A DNA stretch of 64,000 bases from Pseudomonas sp. TH43 (GTDB lineage Bacteria > Pseudomonadota > Gammaproteobacteria > Pseudomonadales > Pseudomonadaceae). Both the position numbers and the translations under genes were made by a program. Under the pieces are notes generated by a model, which worked only from the letters and a program-made list of their open reading frames with translations, did no database searches and was not told where the DNA came from. Below, one piece after another: positions 52,151-59,218 of this stretch. The stretch covers positions 124,001 through 188,000 of the forward strand of contig NZ_JAEKFI010000005.1 of assembly GCF_016650635.1 (NCBI RefSeq), read 5' to 3'. Numbering within the stretch: the stretch's first letter is position 1; every line of letters begins with the position of its first letter.

Positions 52151-53227
52151 TCAATGCAGGCGTTTGCGGCACATCAACTGGGCCATTTTGGCGGTATCCG
52201 GGCGCTCGACGATGCCTTTCTCGGTGACGATCGCATCGATCAGATCCGCCGGCGTCACGTCAAACACAGGGTTGAATGCTTCAACGTCCGCGCCAACGCG
52301 CTTGCCGCCCACTTCCAGCAACTCGGCTCCGTCACGCTCCTCAATCGGGATGTCGTCGCCGCTGGCCAGGTTCATGTCGATGGTCGAACTCGGCGCCACG
52401 ACCATGAAACGCACGCCGTGGTGCATGGCGTTGACCGCCAGTTGATAGGTGCCAATCTTGTTCGCCACATCACCGTTGGCGGTGATGCGGTCAGCGCCGA
52501 CGATCACCCAGGTCACGCCCTTGGTTTTCATGATGTGCGCGGCCGCGGAGTCGGCGTTCAGGGTCACCGGAATGCCTTCATTGGCCAGTTCCCACGCGGT
52601 CAGGCGTGAACCCTGCAGCCAGGGCCGGGTTTCGTCGGCGTAAACGCGTTCAACCATGCCTTCGATAAAAGCCGCCCGAATGACACCCAGCGCCGTACCG
52701 AAACCGCCGGTGGCCAGCGCGCCGGTATTGCAGTGGGTCAAAATTGCCTGCGCATTGCCCTGATGCTTGCGGATCAGGTCGACGCCCAGTTGCGCCATGG
52801 TCAGGTTGGCTTCGCGGTCGCTTTCATGAATGGCGATGGCTTCGGCTTCCAGCGCCGCAAGTGGATCGGCATTGTCTTTCAAGCGATCGAGGCGATCGTG
52901 CATGCGCCCCAACGCCCAGAACAGATTGACCGCCGTCGGGCGGGAGTCGGCCAGCAGGGCAAAATCCTCTTCCAGCGCCGCATACCAGTCGCCACCTTCA
53001 GCGACCCGCGCGCGGGCTGCGAGCACAATGCCATAGGCCGCACTGATACCGATGGCCGGTGCGCCGCGCACCACCATCGAGCGAATCGCCTCAGCGACGC
53101 CGGCGGCGCTGGTGTAGGCAATCCAGGTTTCCTCGAACGGCAAAATACGCTGATCCAGCAGGTGGAGCGCGCCATCTCGCCAATCGATGGCCTTTACTTT
53201 CTCCGCAGCCAACAGTCGATCGCGCAT
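52151..53227 (-). CDS. mtnA: S-methyl-5-thioribose-1-phosphate isomerase
   Basis: A 358-residue member of the eIF2B-like/MtnA family that isomerises methylthioribose-1-phosphate to methylthioribulose-1-phosphate in methionine salvage. VVRGAPAIGISAAYGIVLAA, THCNTGALATGGFGTALGVI (with the catalytic Cys) and VGADRITANGDVANKIGTY (with the catalytic Asp) are all present in family positions. It is divergent from the methylthioadenosine deaminase gene, with 108 bases between the starts, so the two can share control. Confidence 0.96.
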   Translation of the reverse strand: MRDRLLAAEKVKAIDWRDGALHLLDQRILPFEETWIAYTSAAGVAEAIRSMVVRGAPAIGISAAYGIVLAARARVAEGGDWYAALEEDFALLADSRPTAVNLFWALGRMHDRLDRLKDNADPLAALEAEAIAIHESDREANLTMAQLGVDLIRKHQGNAQAILTHCNTGALATGGFGTALGVIRAAFIEGMVERVYADETRPWLQGSRLTAWELANEGIPVTLNADSAAAHIMKTKGVTWVIVGADRITANGDVANKIGTYQLAVNAMHHGVRFMVVAPSSTIDMNLASGDDIPIEERDGAELLEVGGKRVGADVEAFNPVFDVTPADLIDAIVTEKGIVERPDTAKMAQLMCRKRLH

Positions 53228-53335
53228 CCCTCACCCCGCACTCATGAACAAAAGCCGCCGATTATAGCGATCCCCCCGCCAAGACGCTCGGGTATACTTC
53301 GCCATCCTTTACAAAAGCACTGGAACCGACCCTCG

Positions 53336-54670
53336 ATGCCGAAACCTGCCATTGCGCTCGACTTATTATTGCTGCCGACCTGGCTGGTACCCGTCGAACC
53401 TGCTGGCGTTGTGCTCAAGGAGCATGGCCTGGGTATCCGCGACGGGCGCATCGTGTTTATCGGCCCACGCGCCGAAGCGTTGAAGTGTAACGCCACTGAA
53501 GTGCGCGAATTACCGGATGTTTTGCTCAGCCCCGGCTTGATCAACGCCCATGGCCACGCGGCGATGACGCTGTTCCGTGGCCTGGCTGACGATCTGCCGT
53601 TGATGACTTGGCTGGAGAACCACATCTGGCCGGCCGAAGCCAAATGGGTCGATGAAGATTTTGTCCGTGACGGCACCGATCTGGCCATCGCCGAGCAGAT
53701 CAAGGGTGGCATCACCTGCTTCTCGGACATGTACTTCTTCCCGAAGGTTGCCAGCGAGCGCGTGCACAACAGCGGCATTCGCGCGCAGATCGCGATTCCG
53801 ATCCTTGATTTTCCGATTCCCGGTGCCAGCAGCGCCGATGAAGCCATTCGTCAGGGTGTCGAGCTGTTCGGTGATCTGAAGCATCACGAGCGGATCAAAA
53901 TCACCTTCGGCCCTCATGCACCCTACACCGTCGGCGACGAGAACCTCGAGAAAATCCGCGTGATTGCCGAGGAGCTGGACGCATCGATCCACATGCATGT
54001 CCACGAAACCGCTTTTGAGGTGCAGCAATCGCTGGAGCAGCGCGGCGAGCGCCCCCTGGCCCGTCTCGGCCGTCTGGGCCTGCTCGGCCCACGCTTCCAG
54101 GCCGTGCACATGACCCAGATCAGCGATGACGACCTCGCGTTGCTGGTAGAAAGCAACACCAGCGTCATTCACTGCCCGGAGTCGAACCTGAAGCTGGCCA
54201 GCGGCTTTTGCCCGGTCGAGCGTTTGTGGCAGGCTGGGGTGAATGTCGCGGTCGGCACTGACGGCGCGGCGAGCAACAACGATCTCGACCTGCTCGGCGA
54301 AACCCGCACCGCCGCGCTGCTGGCGAAAGCCGTCGCCGGTTCGGCCACGGCGCTGGACGCCCATCGTGCGCTGCGCATGGCGACACTGAATGGCGCGCGT
54401 GCGCTGGGGATCGAAACACAGGTTGGTTCACTGGAAATCGGCAAAGCCGCCGACATCGTCGCCTTCGACCTGTCTGGCCTGGCGCAGCAACCGGTCTACG
54501 ACCCGGTGTCACAACTTATCTATGCCACCGGTCGCGATTGCGTGAAACACCTGTGGGTCGCCGGCAAACAACTGCTCGACGACCGCCGCCTGACGCGACT
54601 GGACGAACAACAACTGGGCGCCACCGCCCGCGCCTGGGGCCAGCGCATCAGCGGCCAAACCGAATCGTAA
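53336..54670 (+). CDS. mtaD: 5-methylthioadenosine/S-adenosylhomocysteine deaminase
   Basis: A 444-residue amidohydrolase of the TRZ/ATZ group. The metal ligands are in LINAHGHAAMTLFRG (HxH), HMHVHETAFE, and GTDGAASNNDLDL (Asp). In P. aeruginosa the syntenic protein deaminates methylthioadenosine to methylthioinosine, the first step of an unusual salvage route that joins the MtnA pathway. The position opposite mtnA supports that role. The start is ATG 53336; an open frame extends far upstream antisense to mtnA but is not coding. Confidence 0.88.
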   Translation: MPKPAIALDLLLLPTWLVPVEPAGVVLKEHGLGIRDGRIVFIGPRAEALKCNATEVRELPDVLLSPGLINAHGHAAMTLFRGLADDLPLMTWLENHIWPAEAKWVDEDFVRDGTDLAIAEQIKGGITCFSDMYFFPKVASERVHNSGIRAQIAIPILDFPIPGASSADEAIRQGVELFGDLKHHERIKITFGPHAPYTVGDENLEKIRVIAEELDASIHMHVHETAFEVQQSLEQRGERPLARLGRLGLLGPRFQAVHMTQISDDDLALLVESNTSVIHCPESNLKLASGFCPVERLWQAGVNVAVGTDGAASNNDLDLLGETRTAALLAKAVAGSATALDAHRALRMATLNGARALGIETQVGSLEIGKAADIVAFDLSGLAQQPVYDPVSQLIYATGRDCVKHLWVAGKQLLDDRRLTRLDEQQLGATARAWGQRISGQTES

Positions 54671-54728
54671 ACACCGCGGAGCAACCTCCGCGGCTACAAC
54701 CCTTTTCAAGTTTTAGAGGATTGAACAC

Positions 54729-55427
54729 ATGAGCAACGTCGACCACGCCGAAATCGCCAAATTCGAAGCCCTGGCCCATCGCTGGTGGGACCGCGAAAGC
54801 GAGTTCAAGCCACTGCACGACATCAACCCGCTGCGGGTCAACTGGATTGACGAGCGGGTCAATCTGGCCGGCAAGAAAGTCCTCGACGTCGGTTGCGGCG
54901 GCGGCATCCTCAGCGAAGCCATGGCCCAGCGTGGCGCCACCGTGATGGGCATCGACATGGGCGAAGCGCCGCTGGCGGTCGCGCAACTGCATCAGCTGGA
55001 ATCCGGCGTCAGCGTCGAATACCGGCAGATCACCGCCGAAGCCCTGGCCGAGGAAATGCCCGAGCAGTTCGACGTGGTGACTTGCCTGGAAATGCTCGAA
55101 CACGTGCCAGACCCATCGTCGGTGATCCGCGCCTGCTTCCGCATGGTCAAGCCGGGCGGCCAAGTGTTCTTCTCGACCATCAACCGCAACCCGAAGGCGT
55201 ACCTGTTCGCCATCATCGGCGCCGAATACATCATGAAGCTGTTGCCGCGCGGCACTCACGACTTCAAGAAATTCATCCGGCCGTCCGAGCTGGGCGCGTG
55301 GAGCCGCATGGCCGGCCTGACCGTCAAGGACATCATCGGTCTGACTTACAACCCGCTGACCAAGCACTACAAGCTGGCCAACGACGTAGACGTCAACTAC
55401 ATGATCCAGACCCTGCGCGAGGAGTAA
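54729..55427 (+). CDS. ubiG: Ubiquinone biosynthesis O-methyltransferase UbiG
   Basis: A 232-residue SAM-dependent methyltransferase. The SAM motif I is VLDVGCGGGILSEAMAQRG near residues 51-69, followed by GIDMGEAPL and VVTCLEMLEHVPDP. UbiG carries out both O-methylations of ubiquinone synthesis; the hydrophobic region FAIIGAEYIMKLLPRG matches its membrane-binding insert. AGAGGA lies about eight bases before the ATG. It is followed four bases later by mupP, forming an operon with mupP and perhaps yciK. Confidence 0.97.
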   Translation: MSNVDHAEIAKFEALAHRWWDRESEFKPLHDINPLRVNWIDERVNLAGKKVLDVGCGGGILSEAMAQRGATVMGIDMGEAPLAVAQLHQLESGVSVEYRQITAEALAEEMPEQFDVVTCLEMLEHVPDPSSVIRACFRMVKPGGQVFFSTINRNPKAYLFAIIGAEYIMKLLPRGTHDFKKFIRPSELGAWSRMAGLTVKDIIGLTYNPLTKHYKLANDVDVNYMIQTLREE

Positions 55428-55431
55428 GCCG

Positions 55432-56103
55432 ATGGCCATCAGAGCAGTCCTTTTCGACATGGACGGCACCCTGCTCGACACGGCGCCGGACTTCATCGCC
55501 ATCTGCCAGGCAATGCGCGCGGATCGCGGCTTGCCGCCGATCAACGACAAGCACATCCGCGACGAGATTTCCGGCGGCGCCAAAGCCATGGTCGCGGTGA
55601 CGTTTTCGATGGATCCGGAGTCGCCGGGCTTCGAGGCGCTGCGTCTGGAGTTCCTCGAGCGTTATCTGGTCGGTTGTGCCGTGCACAGCAAACTGTTCGA
55701 CGGCATGGGCGAACTACTCGCCGATATCGAGAAGGCCAATCTGGTATGGGGTGTGGTCACCAACAAACCACTGCGCTTTGCCGAACCGATCATGCGGCAA
55801 TTGGGGCTGGCCGAGCGTTCGGCGCTGCTGATCTGCCCGGATCACGTGAAAAACAGCAAGCCTGATCCCGAGCCGTTGATCCTCGCGTGCAAGATGCTTG
55901 ATCTGGATCCATCGACGGTTCTGTTTGTGGGCGATGATCTGCGTGATATCGAATCGGGGCGCGATGCCGGCACAAAAACGGCGGCGGTGACGTTTGGCTA
56001 CATTCATCCTGACGACAACCCGCGGCATTGGGGCGCGGACGTGGTGGTGGATCATCCGTCGGAATTGCGCAAGGTGCTCGATAGCGCGCTCTGCAGTTGC
56101 TGA
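55432..56103 (+). CDS. mupP: N-acetylmuramic acid 6-phosphate phosphatase MupP
   Basis: A 223-residue HAD-family phosphatase, formerly called Gph-like. The nucleophile motif DMDGTLLDTAPDF is at residues 9-21, motif II is VTNKPLRF, and the Lys/Asp motifs are in KPDPEPLI and VGDDLRDIESG. MupP belongs to the cell-wall recycling route of pseudomonads that bypasses de novo UDP-MurNAc synthesis. GGAG of the ubiG tail acts as its ribosome site, so translation is linked to ubiG. Phosphoglycolate phosphatase is the older alternative name. Confidence 0.92.
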   Translation: MAIRAVLFDMDGTLLDTAPDFIAICQAMRADRGLPPINDKHIRDEISGGAKAMVAVTFSMDPESPGFEALRLEFLERYLVGCAVHSKLFDGMGELLADIEKANLVWGVVTNKPLRFAEPIMRQLGLAERSALLICPDHVKNSKPDPEPLILACKMLDLDPSTVLFVGDDLRDIESGRDAGTKTAAVTFGYIHPDDNPRHWGADVVVDHPSELRKVLDSALCSC

Positions 56104-56113
56104 TCAAGGTCAA

Positions 56114-56184
56114 AAAGATCGCAGCCTGCAGCAGCTCCTACAGGTTGTGATTATCTGTAGGAGCTGCCGCAGGCTGCGATCTTT
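56114..56184. repeat. REP inverted pair, GATCGCAGCC family
   Basis: AAAGATCGCAGCCTGCAGCA and on (56114-56143) pairs with CTGTAGGAGCTGCCGCAGGC and on (56155-56184) with one mismatch over 30 bases and an 11-base loop. It sits between mupP and yciK and could uncouple them. Confidence 0.88.
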
Positions 56185-56211
56185 AGCGTTTAAATGGATT
56201 GTGAGGTTTTT

Positions 56212-56952
56212 ATGTTTGATTACTCCGCTCGTCCCGAATTGCTCAAGGATCGGGTCATTCTGGTCACCGGTGCCGGTCGCGGCATTGGCGCGGCTGCGGC
56301 GAAAACCTACGCCGCGCATGGAGCGACCGTGCTGCTGCTGGGCAAGACCGAAGCCAATCTGACTCAGGTCTATGACGAGATCGAAGCAGCGGGCCATCCG
56401 CAGCCGGCAGTCATTCCGTTCAATCTCGAAACCGCCCTGCCGCACCAGTACGATGAACTGGCGGCGATGATCGAGACCGAATTCGGCCACCTCGACGGCT
56501 TGCTGCACAACGCTTCGATTATTGGCCCGCGCACGCCGATCGAGCAGTTGTCCGGGGAAAACTTCATGCGTGTCATGCAAGTCAACGTCAACGCCATGTT
56601 CATGCTGACCAGCACATTGTTGCCGCTGCTCAAGCTGTCGCAGGACGCCTCGGTAGTGTTCACTTCCAGCAGCGTCGGCCGTAAGGGCCGTGCTTACTGG
56701 GGCGCCTACGGCGTGTCAAAATTCGCCACCGAAGGCTTGATGCAAACACTGGCCGACGAGGTCGACGGCGTTGCGCCGGTACGCTCCAACAGCATCAATC
56801 CCGGCGGTACCCGCACCAGCATGCGCGCTCAAGCGTACCCAGGCGAAAACCCGCTGAACAACCCGACACCCGAGGAGATCATGCCGGTCTACCTCTACTT
56901 GATGGGCCCGGACAGCACCGGCATCAATGGTCAGGCATTCAACGCCCAGTAG
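56212..56952 (+). CDS. yciK: YciK family SDR oxidoreductase
   Basis: A 246-residue classical SDR. VILVTGAGRGIGAAAAKTYA binds the cofactor near residues 15-34; LHNASIIGPRTP, FTSSSVGRKGRAYWGAYGVS K give the Ser-Tyr-Lys triad near 152-169; NSINPGGTRTSMRAQAYPGE follows. The pattern is that of YciK of enterobacteria, whose physiological substrate is unknown. ATG 56212 has GAGG five bases before it, better than the ATG at 56194. It follows the ubiG-mupP pair as in other pseudomonads. Confidence 0.9.
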   Translation: MFDYSARPELLKDRVILVTGAGRGIGAAAAKTYAAHGATVLLLGKTEANLTQVYDEIEAAGHPQPAVIPFNLETALPHQYDELAAMIETEFGHLDGLLHNASIIGPRTPIEQLSGENFMRVMQVNVNAMFMLTSTLLPLLKLSQDASVVFTSSSVGRKGRAYWGAYGVSKFATEGLMQTLADEVDGVAPVRSNSINPGGTRTSMRAQAYPGENPLNNPTPEEIMPVYLYLMGPDSTGINGQAFNAQ

Positions 56953-57313
56953 TGCCATACGTCGCATTTGTTGCCGTGGCGGTTTACCGTCGCGGCATAG
57001 ATTTGCCGCTGCCGACCACAATAAATAAGTCAATTATCCAGCGCCCTCCTTCATCGATATTGCTCAAGCCATTGAATCAAAAGGGTTTTAATAAACCTGA
57101 ACCGAATGGCACGACTTTCGCTCTAAATTTCCTCAAAGCATGCCGTGTGAAGGCACTGGGGCAAGGCCGGTTTCGATAGCTTACTAATCGTCATCAGGCA
57201 GACTAAACTTACGCCAAATGTCCTACGGGACTGATGGATCAGTATGACGCGCAGCCCATAGCCGCTCTCACCCAGCCTGTAAGACAGACTTACTGCTTAG
57301 GGGCTCACGCCAT
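56953..57313. other. Intergenic region with a possible sigma-54 promoter
   Basis: No credible gene is seen in these 361 bases; a 75-codon open frame from 56952 has no family resemblance or ribosome site. An imperfect GC-rich hairpin (GCCGTGGCGGT / ACCGTCGCGGC) near 56973-56996 may end yciK transcription. A -24/-12-like motif lies at 57107-57122. Confidence 0.5.
57107..57122 (+). promoter_or_regulatory. Possible sigma-54 promoter upstream of the GGDEF gene
   Basis: TGGCACGACTTTCGCT has the conserved GG and GC exactly ten bases apart and a perfect TGGCACG -24 block; the -12 block is TCGCT in place of TTGCA. Transcription would leave a leader of about 180 bases before the GGDEF gene, which is long, so this is tentative. 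Confidence 0.4.
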
Positions 57314-58240
57314 ATGAAATCACCCTCCCAGACCAATGCAATTGACTTCGACAGCGCCAAATTGCAACGCCTGGGCTTTGGTCAACTGCCTCCCTTGCTG
57401 GAGCGGCCGACCAGTCTTGCGCAATTGCGTCAGCAACTGAGCCTGCAACTGCAAACCAGCCTTGAACCGCAGCGGATCCTCGGTCTTTTTTTCCGAGAAG
57501 TTCAGCGTCTCGTTCCGCTGGACGCCTTGAGCTACGTGCACCAAGGCAGCGACCTGCGCCTGGAATTCGGCGCTCGTGGTCATCATTCCGTCAGCTACAG
57601 CCTGAGCCACGAAGGCGAGCACATGGGCGAACTGGTGTTCCGCCGCAATCAGCGCTTCAACGATCAGGAACAAGGCAATCTCGAATCGCTGCTGTCGTCA
57701 CTGCTCTATCCGATGCGCAATGCCCTGCTCTACCGCGCCGCCACTCAAAGCGCGTTGCGCGATCCGTTGACCGGCGCCGGCAATCGCATCGCCATGGAGC
57801 AGACCCTGCAACGCGAGATCGAAATGTCACGCCGGCACCTGCAACCGTTGTCGGTGCTGATGCTCGACATCGACCATTTCAAACGGGTTAACGACAGTCA
57901 TGGTCACCGCGCCGGCGATGACGTGCTCAAAGCCGTTGCCGCGTCGATCAAAGGGCAACTGCGCAATGTCGACATGGTGTTTCGTTATGGCGGAGAAGAG
58001 TTTCTGATACTGCTGTCCAACACCAGCCGTGAGGCGGCGGCAATGGTTGGTGAGCGTTTGCGTTATGCGGCGCAGGCGGCGGAGTATTACGCCGATGGCC
58101 AGTTACTTGAGCTGACTGTCAGCCTGGGATGCTCGACGCTGTTGCCGGGCGAGTCGGCCGAGAGCCTGGTGCGACGTGCCGATAGCGCGCTGTATGTGGC
58201 CAAGCGTGAAGGCCGTAATCGCTTGACCATGGCGGGCTGA
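57314..58240 (+). CDS. GGDEF-domain diguanylate cyclase
   Basis: A 308-residue cytoplasmic protein. The N-terminal 140 residues resemble a small GAF-like sensor. The C-terminal GGDEF domain has the active-site loop RYGGEEFLIL near residue 222, DIDHFKRVNDSHGH for metal and substrate, and the inhibitory I-site RNVD exactly five residues before GGEEF. Cyclic di-GMP synthesis with product inhibition is therefore expected. AGGGG lies 10-11 bases before the ATG. It converges with undA, and a REP pair separates them. Confidence 0.93.
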   Translation: MKSPSQTNAIDFDSAKLQRLGFGQLPPLLERPTSLAQLRQQLSLQLQTSLEPQRILGLFFREVQRLVPLDALSYVHQGSDLRLEFGARGHHSVSYSLSHEGEHMGELVFRRNQRFNDQEQGNLESLLSSLLYPMRNALLYRAATQSALRDPLTGAGNRIAMEQTLQREIEMSRRHLQPLSVLMLDIDHFKRVNDSHGHRAGDDVLKAVAASIKGQLRNVDMVFRYGGEEFLILLSNTSREAAAMVGERLRYAAQAAEYYADGQLLELTVSLGCSTLLPGESAESLVRRADSALYVAKREGRNRLTMAG

Positions 58241-58264
58241 CATTCTTCGACCGCCACAAAACAG

Positions 58265-58352
58265 TGTGGGAGCGAGCCTGCTCGCGAATGCGATTTGACA
58301 CTCAACAATGAGTTGACTGACACACCGCCTTCGCGAGCAGGCTCGCTCCCAC
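58265..58352. repeat. REP inverted pair between convergent genes
   Basis: TGTGGGAGCGAGCCTGCTCG and on (58265-58290) pairs with the reverse complement at 58329-58352. It fills the space between the GGDEF gene and undA, and could be a two-way terminator. Confidence 0.85.
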
Positions 58353-58377
58353 ATTGGGTTGTACGTGAAGCCGAAAA

Positions 58378-59172
58378 TCAGCTTTCGACTACAGCCCTGC
58401 GCTCACGGCTTACCAGCAAACGCTCCGACGTTTCGAGTTGCATACAGCGCTCCAGGAACAGGTACATGTAGTCGTAACTCTTGCACACTGCCTGACGTAG
58501 TTCGGCTTGCAGAGCCTTGCTCGGGTTCATGCCAGCCAGGGTGCATATGATCTCCAGCGCTTCCCATGGATGAGCATCATCGTACTGGGCATGCATCTTC
58601 AGCCACTTCATCGCACGCTTTCGATCTTCCTCCGGGAATGCCGCGGCATAGACACCCGTGGAACAGACCAGCGCCGACCACTCCCCGGTCGCGCCCTCGA
58701 TTGCATAGTTGGTCGCGGCGATGGCCACGATCAGCGAATCGGCCGAACTGGTGTGCCAGCACCAATGACTCAAGGCATGCAGTTCGGGCGGCACTTGCTG
58801 CGCCTGCAAGTCTTCCAGGCTCACGCCATGGGCTCGACTCCAGTGCAGCCAGTAATCGGCGTGATTGAGTTCGACGCGAATGTTGCGCATCAGCCAGCGT
58901 CGCGCCATGTCTTCGCCCGGATGGCGGGCAAACTTGGTCTTGGTCAGGTTCTGCGCCATGTACAACGCGAATTGCTCAACCACGGGCCAGCCTCCTACGA
59001 GGTACTGACGCATTGTTCTGGCGCTGAGCTTGTCATCACGCATGCGCATATATAACTCATGTTCGACAACCCGGCGCTTGCTCTCGCTGCAATCCTGAAT
59101 GAGCTGTTGTGCCCAGGCAGGATAACTTGCAGCTTCCATGAGTGGTCCGGTTCGGTTGAATGTGTCGATCAC
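58378..59172 (-). CDS. undA: 1-Undecene synthase UndA (medium-chain fatty acid decarboxylase)
   Basis: A 264-residue heme-oxygenase-fold (TenA/PqqC-like) protein. It starts MIDTFNRTGPLMEAASYPAW and matches what is known of UndA of P. fluorescens Pf-5, a non-heme iron oxidase that turns dodecanoic acid into the volatile alkene 1-undecene. The metal residues of UndA fall at identical numbers: Glu101 and His104 (RVELNHADYW), Glu159 (YAIEGATGEW), His194 and Asp198 (MHAQYDDAHP). The GTG start at 59172 has AGGAG seven bases before it; the upstream extension is not real. It begins 46 bases after a GGDEF/EAL gene on the same strand. Many databases label such proteins TenA-family regulator. Confidence 0.88.
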   Translation of the reverse strand: MIDTFNRTGPLMEAASYPAWAQQLIQDCSESKRRVVEHELYMRMRDDKLSARTMRQYLVGGWPVVEQFALYMAQNLTKTKFARHPGEDMARRWLMRNIRVELNHADYWLHWSRAHGVSLEDLQAQQVPPELHALSHWCWHTSSADSLIVAIAATNYAIEGATGEWSALVCSTGVYAAAFPEEDRKRAMKWLKMHAQYDDAHPWEALEIICTLAGMNPSKALQAELRQAVCKSYDYMYLFLERCMQLETSERLLVSRERRAVVES

Positions 59173-59218
59173 TGTTCGGCTCCTTTTGATTTGTGATTGT
59201 AAGGATCGGCAAGAGACT

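Noticed and set aside
56952..57179. 75-codon open frame after yciK
   Set aside because: No ribosome site apart from the yciK end, no family resemblance, and it crosses a likely hairpin and a sigma-54-like motif.
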